NCBI GenBank assembly: GCA_031549965.1
Contig: JAVBPB010000032.1
Location: forward strand, 5,314-69,313
DNA from: JAVBPB01 sp031549965
GTDB taxonomy: Bacteria; Bacillota; Clostridia; Lachnospirales; Lachnospiraceae
Direction of reading: 5' to 3'
DNA: 64,000 nucleotides
In this document: positions 16,924-25,153 of the stretch, piece by piece
Position numbering within the stretch: the stretch's first letter is position 1
Layout: the number at the start of each line of letters is the position of its first letter
Program-made: the position numbers and the translations under genes
The notes under the pieces: generated by a model
Told to the model about the DNA's origin: nothing
The model's input: the letters and a program-made list of their open reading frames with translations, nothing else
Databases searched by the model: none

Positions 16924-18070
16924 AATGTATTCTAAAGTCATAAAAAAACAATTGTATTTAATATTAATGTATATATTTATTTTTACTGTTTTTTTAGTAC
17001 TTTTTAGTCTGAGTTCTTCAAATACCCTACCAGATTTTGAAGAAAAAAAAATTAACATAGCAATTATAAATCATGATGAATCTAGTGAACTAATTAATGG
17101 ATTAGAAAATTTTTTAGGTGCAAAAACTAATTTTGTTACTCTGCAAGATGATAAATTCAAAATTGAAGAAGCTTTATTATTAAGGCTAGTTGATTGTGTC
17201 ATTGAAATACCAAATGGATTTGAAAAAGATTATTTAAGTGGCACCAATCCTCAAATCAATAAGATAGAAGCTCCTGATACAATAAACCAAGTGTACACTG
17301 ATAATCTAATAGAACAATATCTAAATAGCTGGAATATATATTATAAAACCACATCCCTGCCAAATGATGAAATTTCTTCTAAAGTAAAAGAAGATCTTTT
17401 AAAATCTACTAAAGTTGAATTGTTAAATGAATCTAGTTTTGAAAATAATTTTGATACAATGCGTTACTTTTTTAATTTTGCATCATACTCAATTTTATCA
17501 ATTTTTATTTCAGTTATTGGCTTAATCACCATACTTGTTAATCAGGAAAACATAAAGTACAGAATTTTATCTTCCCCATTGAAATTAAAATCATTTAATC
17601 TACAAATTTACTTAGGTCATGTCCTATTTTCCATACTAGTTGTCATTTTATTTATACTAATTGAATTTATAATGTTTACAAATGAGTTTTTAACAATAAA
17701 CAGCTTTTTAATCATTTTAAATCTAGCTATAAACATTTTTGTAGCTACGAGCATAAGTTTCTTAGTTGGTACAGCAATAAAAAACAGACATTCCTTACCT
17801 TTTATTTCTACTACTATTACATTGGGATTATGTTTTATAAGCGGAGGATTTGTAGATCAGTCTTTACTTAGTGATTCTATATTAACTATTGCCAGTTTTA
17901 ATCCCGTTTATTGGTATGTAAAAGCTAATAACCTTATTATGAGCACTAATTATTTTACAGCAGATAATTTACAGCCAATCATTAGTGCTATGATCATTCA
18001 ATTATTTTTTATGATTGCAATAATTTCTGTATCTTTAGTAATTAGTAAATATAAATCAGTTAAAAATTAA
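16910..18070 (+). CDS. ABC-2 type permease, second subunit
   Basis: A 386-residue ABC-2 permease with the same layout as its neighbour: an N-terminal helix (about 13-33), an extracytoplasmic domain (about 35-185) and a C-terminal bundle of about five helices with SFNPVYWYVKANN near 340. It starts within the preceding gene after GGGGGAAAAG. The two permeases are diverged paralogues, suggesting an asymmetric pore. A terminator follows at 18084-18122. Confidence 0.9.
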   Translation: MKVLKMYSKVIKKQLYLILMYIFIFTVFLVLFSLSSSNTLPDFEEKKINIAIINHDESSELINGLENFLGAKTNFVTLQDDKFKIEEALLLRLVDCVIEIPNGFEKDYLSGTNPQINKIEAPDTINQVYTDNLIEQYLNSWNIYYKTTSLPNDEISSKVKEDLLKSTKVELLNESSFENNFDTMRYFFNFASYSILSIFISVIGLITILVNQENIKYRILSSPLKLKSFNLQIYLGHVLFSILVVILFILIEFIMFTNEFLTINSFLIILNLAINIFVATSISFLVGTAIKNRHSLPFISTTITLGLCFISGGFVDQSLLSDSILTIASFNPVYWYVKANNLIMSTNYFTADNLQPIISAMIIQLFFMIAIISVSLVISKYKSVKN

Positions 18071-18083
18071 CTCTATTAATTAA

Positions 18084-18122
18084 AAAACCTGCTCAACATA
18101 AAATAACAAAAGAGCAGGTTTT
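18084..18122 (+). terminator. intrinsic terminator of the ABC exporter operon
   Basis: AAAACCTGCTC pairs with GAGCAGGTTTT around an A-rich loop, with the T run at 18118-18122, beginning 14 bp after the permease stop. Confidence 0.85.
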
Positions 18123-18125
18123 TAA

Positions 18126-18181
18126 TGAGGCACTAAAAAAGTCCTTGATTTAGGTTGTGTAAATTTTTCAGTGGCCTCTTT
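18126..18181. terminator. hairpin between convergent genes containing a dispersed 33-bp segment
   Basis: GAGGCACT (18127-18134) pairs with AGTGGCCTC (18170-18178) with one bulged base, followed by a T run. The loop (18136-18168) is almost identical, inverted, to 47155-47187. Confidence 0.5.
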
Positions 18182-18367
18182 TTAATTATCAGATTTCTCA
18201 ATCACAATATAAGCTTGCCCATAACTCATATTATCCCCTACACTACATGTAGAAATATGCTTTACAGTCCATCCCTTTTCTAAATATTCATTAACTGCAC
18301 TAAGCCCATCATCCTCCTTTGATCCAAGCGTTTTACCATAACTTCTAATCCATAACACCTTTTCCAT
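18182..18367 (-). CDS. small conserved-type protein (DUF4177-like)
   Basis: 61 residues from the ATG at 18367, which follows AAAGGATGG; an in-frame ATG at 18394 lacks a site. The pattern of a short beta strand (KVLWIRSYG), a helix with NEYLEKGWTVKHIS, then a strand (GQAYIVIEK) resembles the DUF4177 group of small alpha-beta proteins. The function is unknown. It sits upstream-to-tail with another small protein gene (18442-18573), possibly in one transcript. Confidence 0.7.
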   Translation of the reverse strand: MEKVLWIRSYGKTLGSKEDDGLSAVNEYLEKGWTVKHISTCSVGDNMSYGQAYIVIEKSDN

Positions 18368-18441
18368 ATGTAACCATCCTTTCATGTAAAACAAAATATA
18401 GCTTGTTTGGTAGAAGTAGCTATATTTTGCTAAATTTACTA

Positions 18442-18573
18442 TTACATTCTTATTTCATCACTATAATTCTCATCATCATGTTCTTTTTTTTCTGGTACTT
18501 CTATAATTGGTACAATTGCTGGAATTACCGTATTTTCATTAATAAGATTTATTAATTCTCCATCTCCATCCAT
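18442..18573 (-). CDS. 43-residue acidic small protein
   Basis: An ATG at 18573 preceded by AGAGGTG at good spacing, a stop at 18442-18444. The product starts MDGDGELINLINENT, has a hydrophobic middle (VIPAIVPIIEVP) and an acidic tail with HDDEN. I do not recognise it. The strong ribosome-binding site and position ahead of the DUF4177-like gene argue that it is real, but 43 codons can also occur by chance. Confidence 0.45.
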   Translation of the reverse strand: MDGDGELINLINENTVIPAIVPIIEVPEKKEHDDENYSDEIRM

Positions 18574-18645
18574 ATTTTCACCTCTTTACAACTTAATAGT
18601 ATTGAATTATTTATTGTAATCAATTAACAATAATATATACTACTA

Positions 18646-19725
18646 TTAGTTGTTATTTTCAGGAAGTATTCTAGTTAAAACCATTTCAAATTCCATTTCA
18701 ACTGCAAGAAAAATTTCAACTAGTTTTGGATCAAAGGATTGTCCACTGTCTGACTTAATTACTTCAACCGCTATTTCATGAGGCATAGCAGGTTTATATG
18801 TACGTTTTGAACGCAAAGCATCATATACGTCTGCGATACTTGTTACTCTTGCAATAAAAGGAATCTTCTCTCCTTTTAAACCACAAGGATAACCCTTACC
18901 ATTCCATTTTTCATGGTGGTATTTTGCAATATCATGTGCATATTTTAAAGAAAAATCATCATTAACTAAAATCATGGACTTTTCCAATGATTTAGCACCT
19001 ATTGTAGTATGACTCTTCATTATTTCAAATTCTTCGTTGGATAATATTCCATTTTTCAATAAAATACTATCTTCTATGGATATTTTTCCCATATCATGTA
19101 AAAGTGATGATTTCACGATCAAATCAATATCTTCAGGCTTATCAAGCATGTTACGTTTTTTAAGTTCATTTAATAATATTCTGACATATTGACTGACACG
19201 CTTTACATGTCCACCAGTATAGCCATCCTTTACATCAATTAAATCTGCCATAGAATATAACATTGCATTTTGTAAATTAGTAATGCTTTCTGTTTTTCTT
19301 TTAACTTCCTCTTCAAGCCCTTTATTATATCTTGCCAATTCATTTTTTTGCATTTGAAGCTGTAAATGCAAGGAAACACGCTGTTTTAACAACGGAGGTA
19401 AAAAAGGCTTCATAATATAATCTACCGCACCAATTAATAATCCTTCTAACTCTGCCTCATGATTATCACTACCAGTTAAAAATATTACAGGTATGTTTTT
19501 TAATCTATTTTCATCTTTAATTTTCTTTAATGTTTCAAAGCCATTAATTTCGGGCATTTCAACATCTAATAATATTAGATCAGGAAGTTCTGTCATATTC
19601 TTTAATTCAATCATTGCCTGCATTCCGTTATTTACTGCCTGAACAATATAACTTTCATCTTCAAGTACTTTTTTTGCAGCAGCCAGACTTACTAAGCTAT
19701 CATCTATAACCATTATTCTATGCAT
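18646..19725 (-). CDS. response regulator with HD-GYP output domain
   Basis: 359 residues: receiver domain (1-120) with DDS, Asp in LILLDVEMPE and Lys in IMKPF; a coiled-coil linker (about 125-155); then an HD-GYP phosphodiesterase domain (about 165-350). HD is in LLHDMGKISIED, HH in AKYHHEKWNGKGYPCG, and the metal site is completed by ADVYDALRSKR. It should hydrolyse cyclic di-GMP (or related dinucleotides) when phosphorylated. No cognate kinase is adjacent, so it is an orphan regulator. The start ATG follows GAGGTG. It is of interest here because a c-di-GMP riboswitch lies in this window. Confidence 0.94.
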   Translation of the reverse strand: MHRIMVIDDSLVSLAAAKKVLEDESYIVQAVNNGMQAMIELKNMTELPDLILLDVEMPEINGFETLKKIKDENRLKNIPVIFLTGSDNHEAELEGLLIGAVDYIMKPFLPPLLKQRVSLHLQLQMQKNELARYNKGLEEEVKRKTESITNLQNAMLYSMADLIDVKDGYTGGHVKRVSQYVRILLNELKKRNMLDKPEDIDLIVKSSLLHDMGKISIEDSILLKNGILSNEEFEIMKSHTTIGAKSLEKSMILVNDDFSLKYAHDIAKYHHEKWNGKGYPCGLKGEKIPFIARVTSIADVYDALRSKRTYKPAMPHEIAVEVIKSDSGQSFDPKLVEIFLAVEMEFEMVLTRILPENNN

Positions 19726-19912
19726 TTTCTCACCTCAATTACGTTTGCATTATTAAATTCACTATATAAATCCTTATTATTAAAATTATATCATATGCCA
19801 ATTTTTATGTAAAGTTTTTTACTAATAATATAACAAGTTACTCAACCTTCCAAGTCCATTTATTAAAAGGCTTTAAAACCTACCAAATCTGTATTGAAAA
19901 GTTGAGTAATAA

Positions 19913-20977
19913 CTAATACATATAAAAATATTTTTCATTTAAAATTACTGAAGGATGATTTGGAGATATTTTTTTAGCTAATTCATGATATCTAATTGCC
20001 TCTTCCTTATTATTAAGTAAGTCATAAATAACACTTAATTCTATAAAGGGTACAAAATCAAAATATTCTTTTCTAATAAATCCTATTGTATCTGGTATTT
20101 CACACTTACTTGCTATTAGATACCAATAAATCGCCATATTGTATTGTAATTTTTTCAAAATCAGACTTCCAATCCGACAGCATATTTCAGCTCTTGGAAT
20201 ATCATATTTAAATGAATAAAATAAAACATCTATAGCCCTTTCAATATCATCTTGTTGTTCATATAAATCAGCCAAATATAAGCAAGTATTTATACCATCT
20301 TCTTTAAAACAATCACTCTTATTTAAAAATGTATTAAATTTTTCAATTGCCTCTTTTTTATATCCGTGATTATTTAATTCCGTTCCATAATAATAAAGTG
20401 CTCTGGTTGTAAAATCATAGTCGTTTTTTTCAAGATTTCGATAAATATTTAAATTTCTTACAGAATATTTACCTTCTTTTTTTGAATGATAAATTGATAC
20501 ATCCCATTTGATTAGGTTTCCTAAAACTTTTAGATGTTCATGTACACACTCATACCATAAGAATTTCCTTGCTCTCTTTACAATTCTTTCTCTAAAAAAA
20601 TAAAAATTAGGTGTATTATCAACCGAAAATCCTGTAACATATTTTAAATAAATACAGTCTTCATTGCCAGTCATTAGTTTTAATTTTTCCTTAAGTTTCT
20701 CTTTATTTTCCCTGGTAATATAATCATCTGCATCTAACCACATAATATAATCACACGTTGCTTTTTCAAAGGAATAATTTCTTGCTTTAGAAAAATCGTT
20801 AATCCATTTAAAATTATATATTCTTGCATTATATTTTTTAGCTATCTCAATTGTCTTATCTATGGAACCTGTATCTACAATAATTATTTCATTGACCACA
20901 TCAAAAATGCTACTTAAGCATTTATCAAGATTTTTTTCTTCATTCTTAACAATCATACATAGACTTAATGTAAACAT
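19913..20977 (-). CDS. family 2 glycosyltransferase with C-terminal TPR-like repeats
   Basis: 354 residues. The GT-A domain (about 1-190) opens with LSLCMIVKNEEKNLDKCL and has IVDTGSIDKT and the metal-binding WLDADDYI. From about 195 to the end a TPR-like helical part follows (YYYGTELNNHGYKKEAIEKF is typical of this SunS/YfdH-like group). It should transfer a sugar from a nucleotide donor in the mother-cell cytoplasm. It lies 52 bp after the collagen-like gene, so that protein's threonine-rich GXT repeats are the obvious acceptor. The ATG at 20977 follows GAGGTGG, which also takes part in a hairpin. Confidence 0.9.
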   Translation of the reverse strand: MFTLSLCMIVKNEEKNLDKCLSSIFDVVNEIIIVDTGSIDKTIEIAKKYNARIYNFKWINDFSKARNYSFEKATCDYIMWLDADDYITRENKEKLKEKLKLMTGNEDCIYLKYVTGFSVDNTPNFYFFRERIVKRARKFLWYECVHEHLKVLGNLIKWDVSIYHSKKEGKYSVRNLNIYRNLEKNDYDFTTRALYYYGTELNNHGYKKEAIEKFNTFLNKSDCFKEDGINTCLYLADLYEQQDDIERAIDVLFYSFKYDIPRAEICCRIGSLILKKLQYNMAIYWYLIASKCEIPDTIGFIRKEYFDFVPFIELSVIYDLLNNKEEAIRYHELAKKISPNHPSVILNEKYFYMY

Positions 20978-20985
20978 AAGATCCA

Positions 20986-21020
20986 CCTCATTAAGATGAG
21001 GTTTCCTAAAAGGAAACCTC
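20986..21020 (-). promoter_or_regulatory. two mutually exclusive hairpins before the glycosyltransferase
   Basis: In the transcript, GAGGTTTCCT (21011-21020) can pair with AGGAAACCTC (20998-21007). Alternatively CCTCAT (20996-21001) can pair with ATGAGG (20986-20991), which holds part of the ribosome-binding site. The two structures share the CCTC bases. No T run follows, so it is not a plain terminator. Confidence 0.5.
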
Positions 21021-21029
21021 TAAAGATAT

Positions 21030-22094
21030 TTATAATATTGCAATTCCACCGCTGGCATAACCAATAATTGTATTTTGAGTACAATCTTTACTTGCAGTTG
21101 CAAAAAATACAAACAGAAGCCTTGATTGAGCACATATTTCAATATCTAAGTTTGATACTATTCCTGTAAGAATAGTATCAGGGTAAACGTTTCCTGTAAG
21201 GCATGGAGATAGTTCTACTAAAGTTCCATCAATTGCCCTAAAAATATTATTTGGTGTTTCTGATAAATATAATTGTGCATTTATGGTTATTTCATTATAA
21301 CCTAACATCAATTCTGAAGCCAAACTAAAATAAGCAGTAACTGATTTAAGAATGCCATCTCTTGGCATTGAAAAGGCAAAATTTAAAAAGCTAGGACATG
21401 TGGTAGTAATATCAATTATTTCTTCTAAATTAGTGCATCCTGCCGTTGACGTACCAAATCCAATAAATGCAGGGATTCCAGCTTCTCCGCTTGCACTGGT
21501 CGTCACTCTGATAGGTGTGCCTGATGCATATGGTATTATAGTTTGTGTGTTTTCACCGGCTGGACCTACAGGGCCTTGTGCTCCTGTTGCTCCTCTTGGA
21601 CCTGTCGCTCCCGTTGCTCCCCTTGGACCCGCTTCTCCGGTAGCTCCTCTTTGGCCTGTCGCTCCTCTTGGACCCGTTGCTCCTACTTCACCGGCTGGAC
21701 CTGTTGGACCCATTATACCATTTAATCCATTTGCCCCAGTTGCTCCTGTTGCTCCTGTCGCTCCTGTGGCTCCAGTAGCCCCTGTTGCTCCTCTTACACC
21801 TTGAATACCATTACTTCCGGCTGGACCTGTTGCCCCTGTAAGACCTTGTAAACCACGTAACCCTTGTGCTCCCTGTGGGCCTCTGTTACCTTGAGGACCC
21901 ATTGGACCCATAGGACCTATTGCCCCTCTTTCACCAGCACATCCTCTTGGACCGGCTGGCCCTTGGCATCCCATTGGTCCTCTTGGACCTACAGGACCTT
22001 GGCAACATTGAGAATATCTGCCTTCATTTCTATCTATTTCATTAAATTCATTATTCTCTTCATCATACCCACAGTTATTATTTCGTCTATTCAT
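21030..22094 (-). CDS. collagen-like exosporium-type glycoprotein (BclA/BclB-like)
   Basis: 354 residues from the ATG at 22094 (eight bases after AAGGAG; an ATG at 22100 is too close). A polar N-terminal segment (about 1-33, with NRRNNN and a CC pair) precedes about 48 Gly-X-Y triplets (about 34-178), including runs of GAT and GPR/GPM. A C-terminal BclB-like beta domain of about 175 residues ends in [12 protein letters not shown]. Threonines in GXT triplets are the usual O-glycosylation sites. The product likely forms filaments on the spore surface. There is no signal peptide, as expected for mother-cell assembly. A sigma-K-like promoter lies upstream, and a glycosyltransferase follows. Confidence 0.93.
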   Translation of the reverse strand: MNRRNNNCGYDEENNEFNEIDRNEGRYSQCCQGPVGPRGPMGCQGPAGPRGCAGERGAIGPMGPMGPQGNRGPQGAQGLRGLQGLTGATGPAGSNGIQGVRGATGATGATGATGATGATGANGLNGIMGPTGPAGEVGATGPRGATGQRGATGEAGPRGATGATGPRGATGAQGPVGPAGENTQTIIPYASGTPIRVTTSASGEAGIPAFIGFGTSTAGCTNLEEIIDITTTCPSFLNFAFSMPRDGILKSVTAYFSLASELMLGYNEITINAQLYLSETPNNIFRAIDGTLVELSPCLTGNVYPDTILTGIVSNLDIEICAQSRLLFVFFATASKDCTQNTIIGYASGGIAIL

Positions 22095-22140
22095 AAACAT
22101 ATCTCCTTAAAATAAATTCGCCAATATATCTAGACAATAG

Positions 22141-22169
22141 TATTATATGTGGACTGTTAATTGTTTGTG
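22141..22169 (-). promoter_or_regulatory. sigma-K-like promoter for the collagen-like gene
   Basis: On the minus strand CACA (22166-22169), 16 bp, then CATATAATA (22141-22149), matching the mother-cell sigma-K pattern mACm-N16-CATAnnnTA at every fixed position. The expected start of transcription is about 35-40 bp before the ATG. Confidence 0.6.
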
Positions 22170-22327
22170 ATTTAAAAACAGTATTTTTTTACATATATAA
22201 AAGGATAGTTGTATTTATGAAACGCTAGACATATTAAATTATTTTTGATAATATTATTATATTAAATTTTAAAAAACAAATCCCATATAATACACATTAA
22301 CTTATATAAACTAAAAAGGAGAAAAAA

Positions 22328-22504
22328 ATGAATCTACCTAGTGATCCCATAATTTTATTAAGTTATATAAACACACAGTTAAGAGACTTTTATTCATCAC
22401 TTGATGAATTTTGCAAAGTCTCAAACAATAATAAAAAATACATTGAAGAAAAATTAAATAAAATAGATTATTTTTATAATGAAAATGCAAATCAATTCCA
22501 ATAA
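22328..22504 (+). CDS. DUF4250 domain protein
   Basis: 58 residues, starting MNLPSDPIILLSYINTQLRD and continuing with FYSSLDEFC, a helix, and the closing IDYFYNENANQF. This is the small DUF4250 family found almost throughout Clostridia; its function is unknown. The ATG is preceded by AAGGAG at 22317-22322. It is monocistronic and ends in a clear terminator at 22545-22580. Confidence 0.88.
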   Translation: MNLPSDPIILLSYINTQLRDFYSSLDEFCKVSNNNKKYIEEKLNKIDYFYNENANQFQ

Positions 22505-22544
22505 TCACAGTTCTTCATTGAAAGCCCAATCCATTCTGTATCTG

Positions 22545-22580
22545 AAAAAGTCCTTAATTTAACCAATCTAAGGACTTTTT
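22545..22580. terminator. bidirectional intrinsic terminator
   Basis: AAAAAGTCCTTA (22545-22556) pairs perfectly with TAAGGACTTTTT (22569-22580). It serves the DUF4250 gene and the convergent small gene at 22603. Confidence 0.9.
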
Positions 22581-22602
22581 GCAAATATATCTAAATTTAA
22601 TC

Positions 22603-22797
22603 TTAATACATTTTATATTCAGAAAATGTATTAACAAAAGACTGCATTTCTTCTTTACTTCCAATTTGATGAGTATGCTCAATTATCCTATTCTTTTCAT
22701 CTTGGGATAAAGAAGAAAAATAATTCATAGCCTCAACATTTTGTGCCAAAGCCATTCCAAGTCCCATTGGAATATCATTTCCATTAACTAAATTCAT
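22603..22797 (-). CDS. small conserved-type protein of unknown function
   Basis: 64 residues; the ATG at 22797 follows GAGGTGG. The product contains IPMGLGMALAQNVEAMNYFSS, then SQDEKNRIIEHTHQIGSKEEM. The helix-turn-helix arrangement (a hydrophobic first helix, then an amphipathic pair) is like that of small proteins often annotated as hypothetical in Lachnospirales. No function can be given. Confidence 0.75.
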   Translation of the reverse strand: MNLVNGNDIPMGLGMALAQNVEAMNYFSSLSQDEKNRIIEHTHQIGSKEEMQSFVNTFSEYKMY

Positions 22798-22884
22798 TAT
22801 AACACCACCTCTCCAAAACCAAATCTTTTTTAGTAATTATGTAATTATATTTTCCATTTGATATAAATTTATTCCCAAACTTAA

Positions 22885-22918
22885 AATCCATCAGGAATTG
22901 AAAATATCCTGATGGATT
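22885..22918 (-). terminator. intrinsic terminator of the third chemoreceptor
   Basis: AATCCATCAGGA (22885-22896) pairs with TCCTGATGGATT (22907-22918), with a short T run on the minus strand, 5 bp past the chemoreceptor stop. Confidence 0.8.
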
Positions 22919-22922
22919 CTAT

Positions 22923-24932
22923 TTAAATTTTAAACATTTGTGTAAGTTCTTTTAATGTTTTAACACCTTGCATTGTTTCTTCTAACTCTTTTTCAATTAA
23001 TTTTGATTTGTCAGAAATACTTGAGGTCTTTTCAGCAATATTTACAGTGCCTTCTGCTCCTTCTGCTGCTGCTCTTTCAACTTCATCCATTGAAATTGAC
23101 ATTGTGCTTGTAGCATCCAGTAATATAGTAGCAGAATTTGAAAATTCTAATACCATTTCAGAAAACTTGTTAGCATCCTGACTATACTTGTCCATATTGC
23201 CAAGCATACTTTTATAATCATCACTTATTTGTTCAGAAACAAACTGCATTAATTCCTTAGCACTGTTTGATAAATTTTCAACTGAACGTATAACAATTTT
23301 TGTAGTATTTTGAATCTGATCTGCTGTTGATTTAGTATTTTCAGCTAATTCTCTGATTTCATCGGCTACTACAGCAAATCCTCTACCTGCTGTACCAGCT
23401 CTGGCTGCTTCAATATTTGCATTAAGTGCTAACATATTAGTTTGTCCTGTAATGCCGATAATTGCTTCAATTAATGAATTAATTTGAGTTACCGCTTTTG
23501 CTTCTTCAAGTGCTACCAGTAATTGTTCTTTACTTCTTATAATCATACTTTGAATTTCATCTTGTGACTTTAAGAAATTATTTCTGTAGCTAATTGCAAC
23601 GGCATTAATTTCTTTTGCTTCATTTGCTTTTAAATTAGATTCCGTAGAAATATTTTTTGTAGTGTCATTAATACCGCCAGCAGTGCTTGTTAATAATGTC
23701 GTAGAAGCAAGTGTTTCTTCCATACATGCTGACAACTGCTCTGTAGTTGCAGAAACCTCATAAATATCTCCATTTACATCTTTAATAAAACTATTAACTT
23801 TATCTACAGCAATTTCAAGGGACGTAAATTTAATATCAATTTCCTCTAGTATATCTCTAAACTCTTTTTTAAGCTGGATTAATGAATTAGATATAACACC
23901 TATTTCATCTTTCTTTTTTGTAAGCTTTAAGACTGTATTATCAACTTCAAAGCCTAAATCCTTATTACCTAATTTTACAATAAACTGATTCAATATTTTA
24001 ATTGGATTAGCAAACATATATCCTATTGAATATGCCATTACAGTTCCCACTATAATAAAAACAAGCCCTAGTACTATTGTAAATTTTATTAAATTATACA
24101 CTGAATCAAACATTTCGTCTTTAGGAATTGTTATTGCTATTGACCATGAGGTATTTTCAAGAGGTCTAAATACCATAAATTTTGATTCATTATCCATATA
24201 AAAATACCCTTTACCGGATTGTTTTTGCATCATTAATTCTGTAAGTTTTAAAAGTTGTTCATATTTTTTATTTCCAGCCAGTGCCTGTGGTATATTTTGT
24301 TCATTAATAACTAAGTCATAGTTTTTATGAGCGATTGTATAACCTTTTTCCGAAACAATATATGCTCCTCCATCTTTACCAAATGAAAGGCTTTCTACTA
24401 TGTTCGTTAATAATCTTGCATCATATGTACCTGTTAAAACACCCATTGTTTGATTATTGGCATTCTTAATAGGAACTGCAAGTACAAAATCCACTGTTGC
24501 GTTTTCCTTATTAACAATAGGATCTGCTTCAAAGTTAATTCCTTCTAATGCATTTTTAAAATAATCCATATCTTTTAAATTTGCAGTAATACCATCTGAA
24601 GATCTTGAATTACCACCAATATCAATATATGTCATTCTTACAAAACCATTAAGCTCTACATATTTTTTAAGATATTCGCCCTTTTCTTCTAAAGATACAT
24701 TCTGATCCTGAATCTTATTAGTTAAAGCTAAAGTATTTAGTAATACAAATCTGGATTCTAATTCAGCTTCAACAATATTACTTCCACTTTTACCAAGCTC
24801 TGTCATCATATCAATGATTTTCTTTTCCATATCATTATACATTATTATGTTAAAAATCACAGAAAAAGCCACGCAAATAATAGTGATTAAGCCTGTTGTA
24901 AATAATATTAGTCTTGTTTTAACACTTTTCAT
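22923..24932 (-). CDS. methyl-accepting chemotaxis protein with dCache domain
   Basis: 669 residues: first transmembrane helix (about 8-30), dCache sensor (about 35-275, with [20 protein letters not shown] and [21 protein letters not shown], typical of amino-acid and amine sensors), second transmembrane helix (about 280-303), HAMP (305-360), and signalling domain. The tip near 510 has [24 protein letters not shown]. The AVPIKN..GVLTG and SSDG signatures suggest a dCache_1 receptor; the ligand is unproven. The start has AAGGAG upstream. It has its own promoter (24979-25007) and terminator (22885-22918). Confidence 0.95.
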   Translation of the reverse strand: MKSVKTRLILFTTGLITIICVAFSVIFNIIMYNDMEKKIIDMMTELGKSGSNIVEAELESRFVLLNTLALTNKIQDQNVSLEEKGEYLKKYVELNGFVRMTYIDIGGNSRSSDGITANLKDMDYFKNALEGINFEADPIVNKENATVDFVLAVPIKNANNQTMGVLTGTYDARLLTNIVESLSFGKDGGAYIVSEKGYTIAHKNYDLVINEQNIPQALAGNKKYEQLLKLTELMMQKQSGKGYFYMDNESKFMVFRPLENTSWSIAITIPKDEMFDSVYNLIKFTIVLGLVFIIVGTVMAYSIGYMFANPIKILNQFIVKLGNKDLGFEVDNTVLKLTKKKDEIGVISNSLIQLKKEFRDILEEIDIKFTSLEIAVDKVNSFIKDVNGDIYEVSATTEQLSACMEETLASTTLLTSTAGGINDTTKNISTESNLKANEAKEINAVAISYRNNFLKSQDEIQSMIIRSKEQLLVALEEAKAVTQINSLIEAIIGITGQTNMLALNANIEAARAGTAGRGFAVVADEIRELAENTKSTADQIQNTTKIVIRSVENLSNSAKELMQFVSEQISDDYKSMLGNMDKYSQDANKFSEMVLEFSNSATILLDATSTMSISMDEVERAAAEGAEGTVNIAEKTSSISDKSKLIEKELEETMQGVKTLKELTQMFKI

Positions 24933-24978
24933 AATCTTCTCCTTACAGTTTAATTTAATTATAAAATAATATAATATG

Positions 24979-25007
24979 ATTATATAATTAAAGATTTAAA
25001 TAGTCAA
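24979..25007 (-). promoter_or_regulatory. promoter of the third chemoreceptor
   Basis: On the minus strand TTGACT (25002-25007), a 17-bp spacer and a perfect TATAAT (24979-24984), about 47 bp before the ATG. Confidence 0.75.
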
Positions 25008-25115
25008 TTCCTTTATATACCAAAACTCTAAGTATATTGCCATTTTTGTATTACATAGTAAAAGTGTATTTTGATAAGTTTATTAAGTATTAACAAAACT
25101 GTCACCTTCGATTCA

Positions 25116-25145
25116 AAAAAGATACCAATAAATTGGTATCTTTTT
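25116..25145 (-). terminator. intrinsic terminator of the six-helix chemoreceptor operon
   Basis: AAAAAGATACCA (25116-25127) pairs with TGGTATCTTTTT (25134-25145) around a 6-nt loop, ending 8 bp past the stop at 25154. Confidence 0.9.
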
Positions 25146-25153
25146 ATATAAAA

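Noticed and set aside
19838..19907. TTACTCAAC...GTTGAGTAA as a terminator after the glycosyltransferase
   Set aside because: The 9-bp arms are about 50 bases apart and no T run follows; too weak to list.
21543..22115. Plus-strand ORFs rich in Pro, Ala and Trp across the collagen-like gene
   Set aside because: They are the mirror of the Gly-X-Y triplets; they lack ribosome-binding sites, and the minus-strand frame explains all the periodicity.
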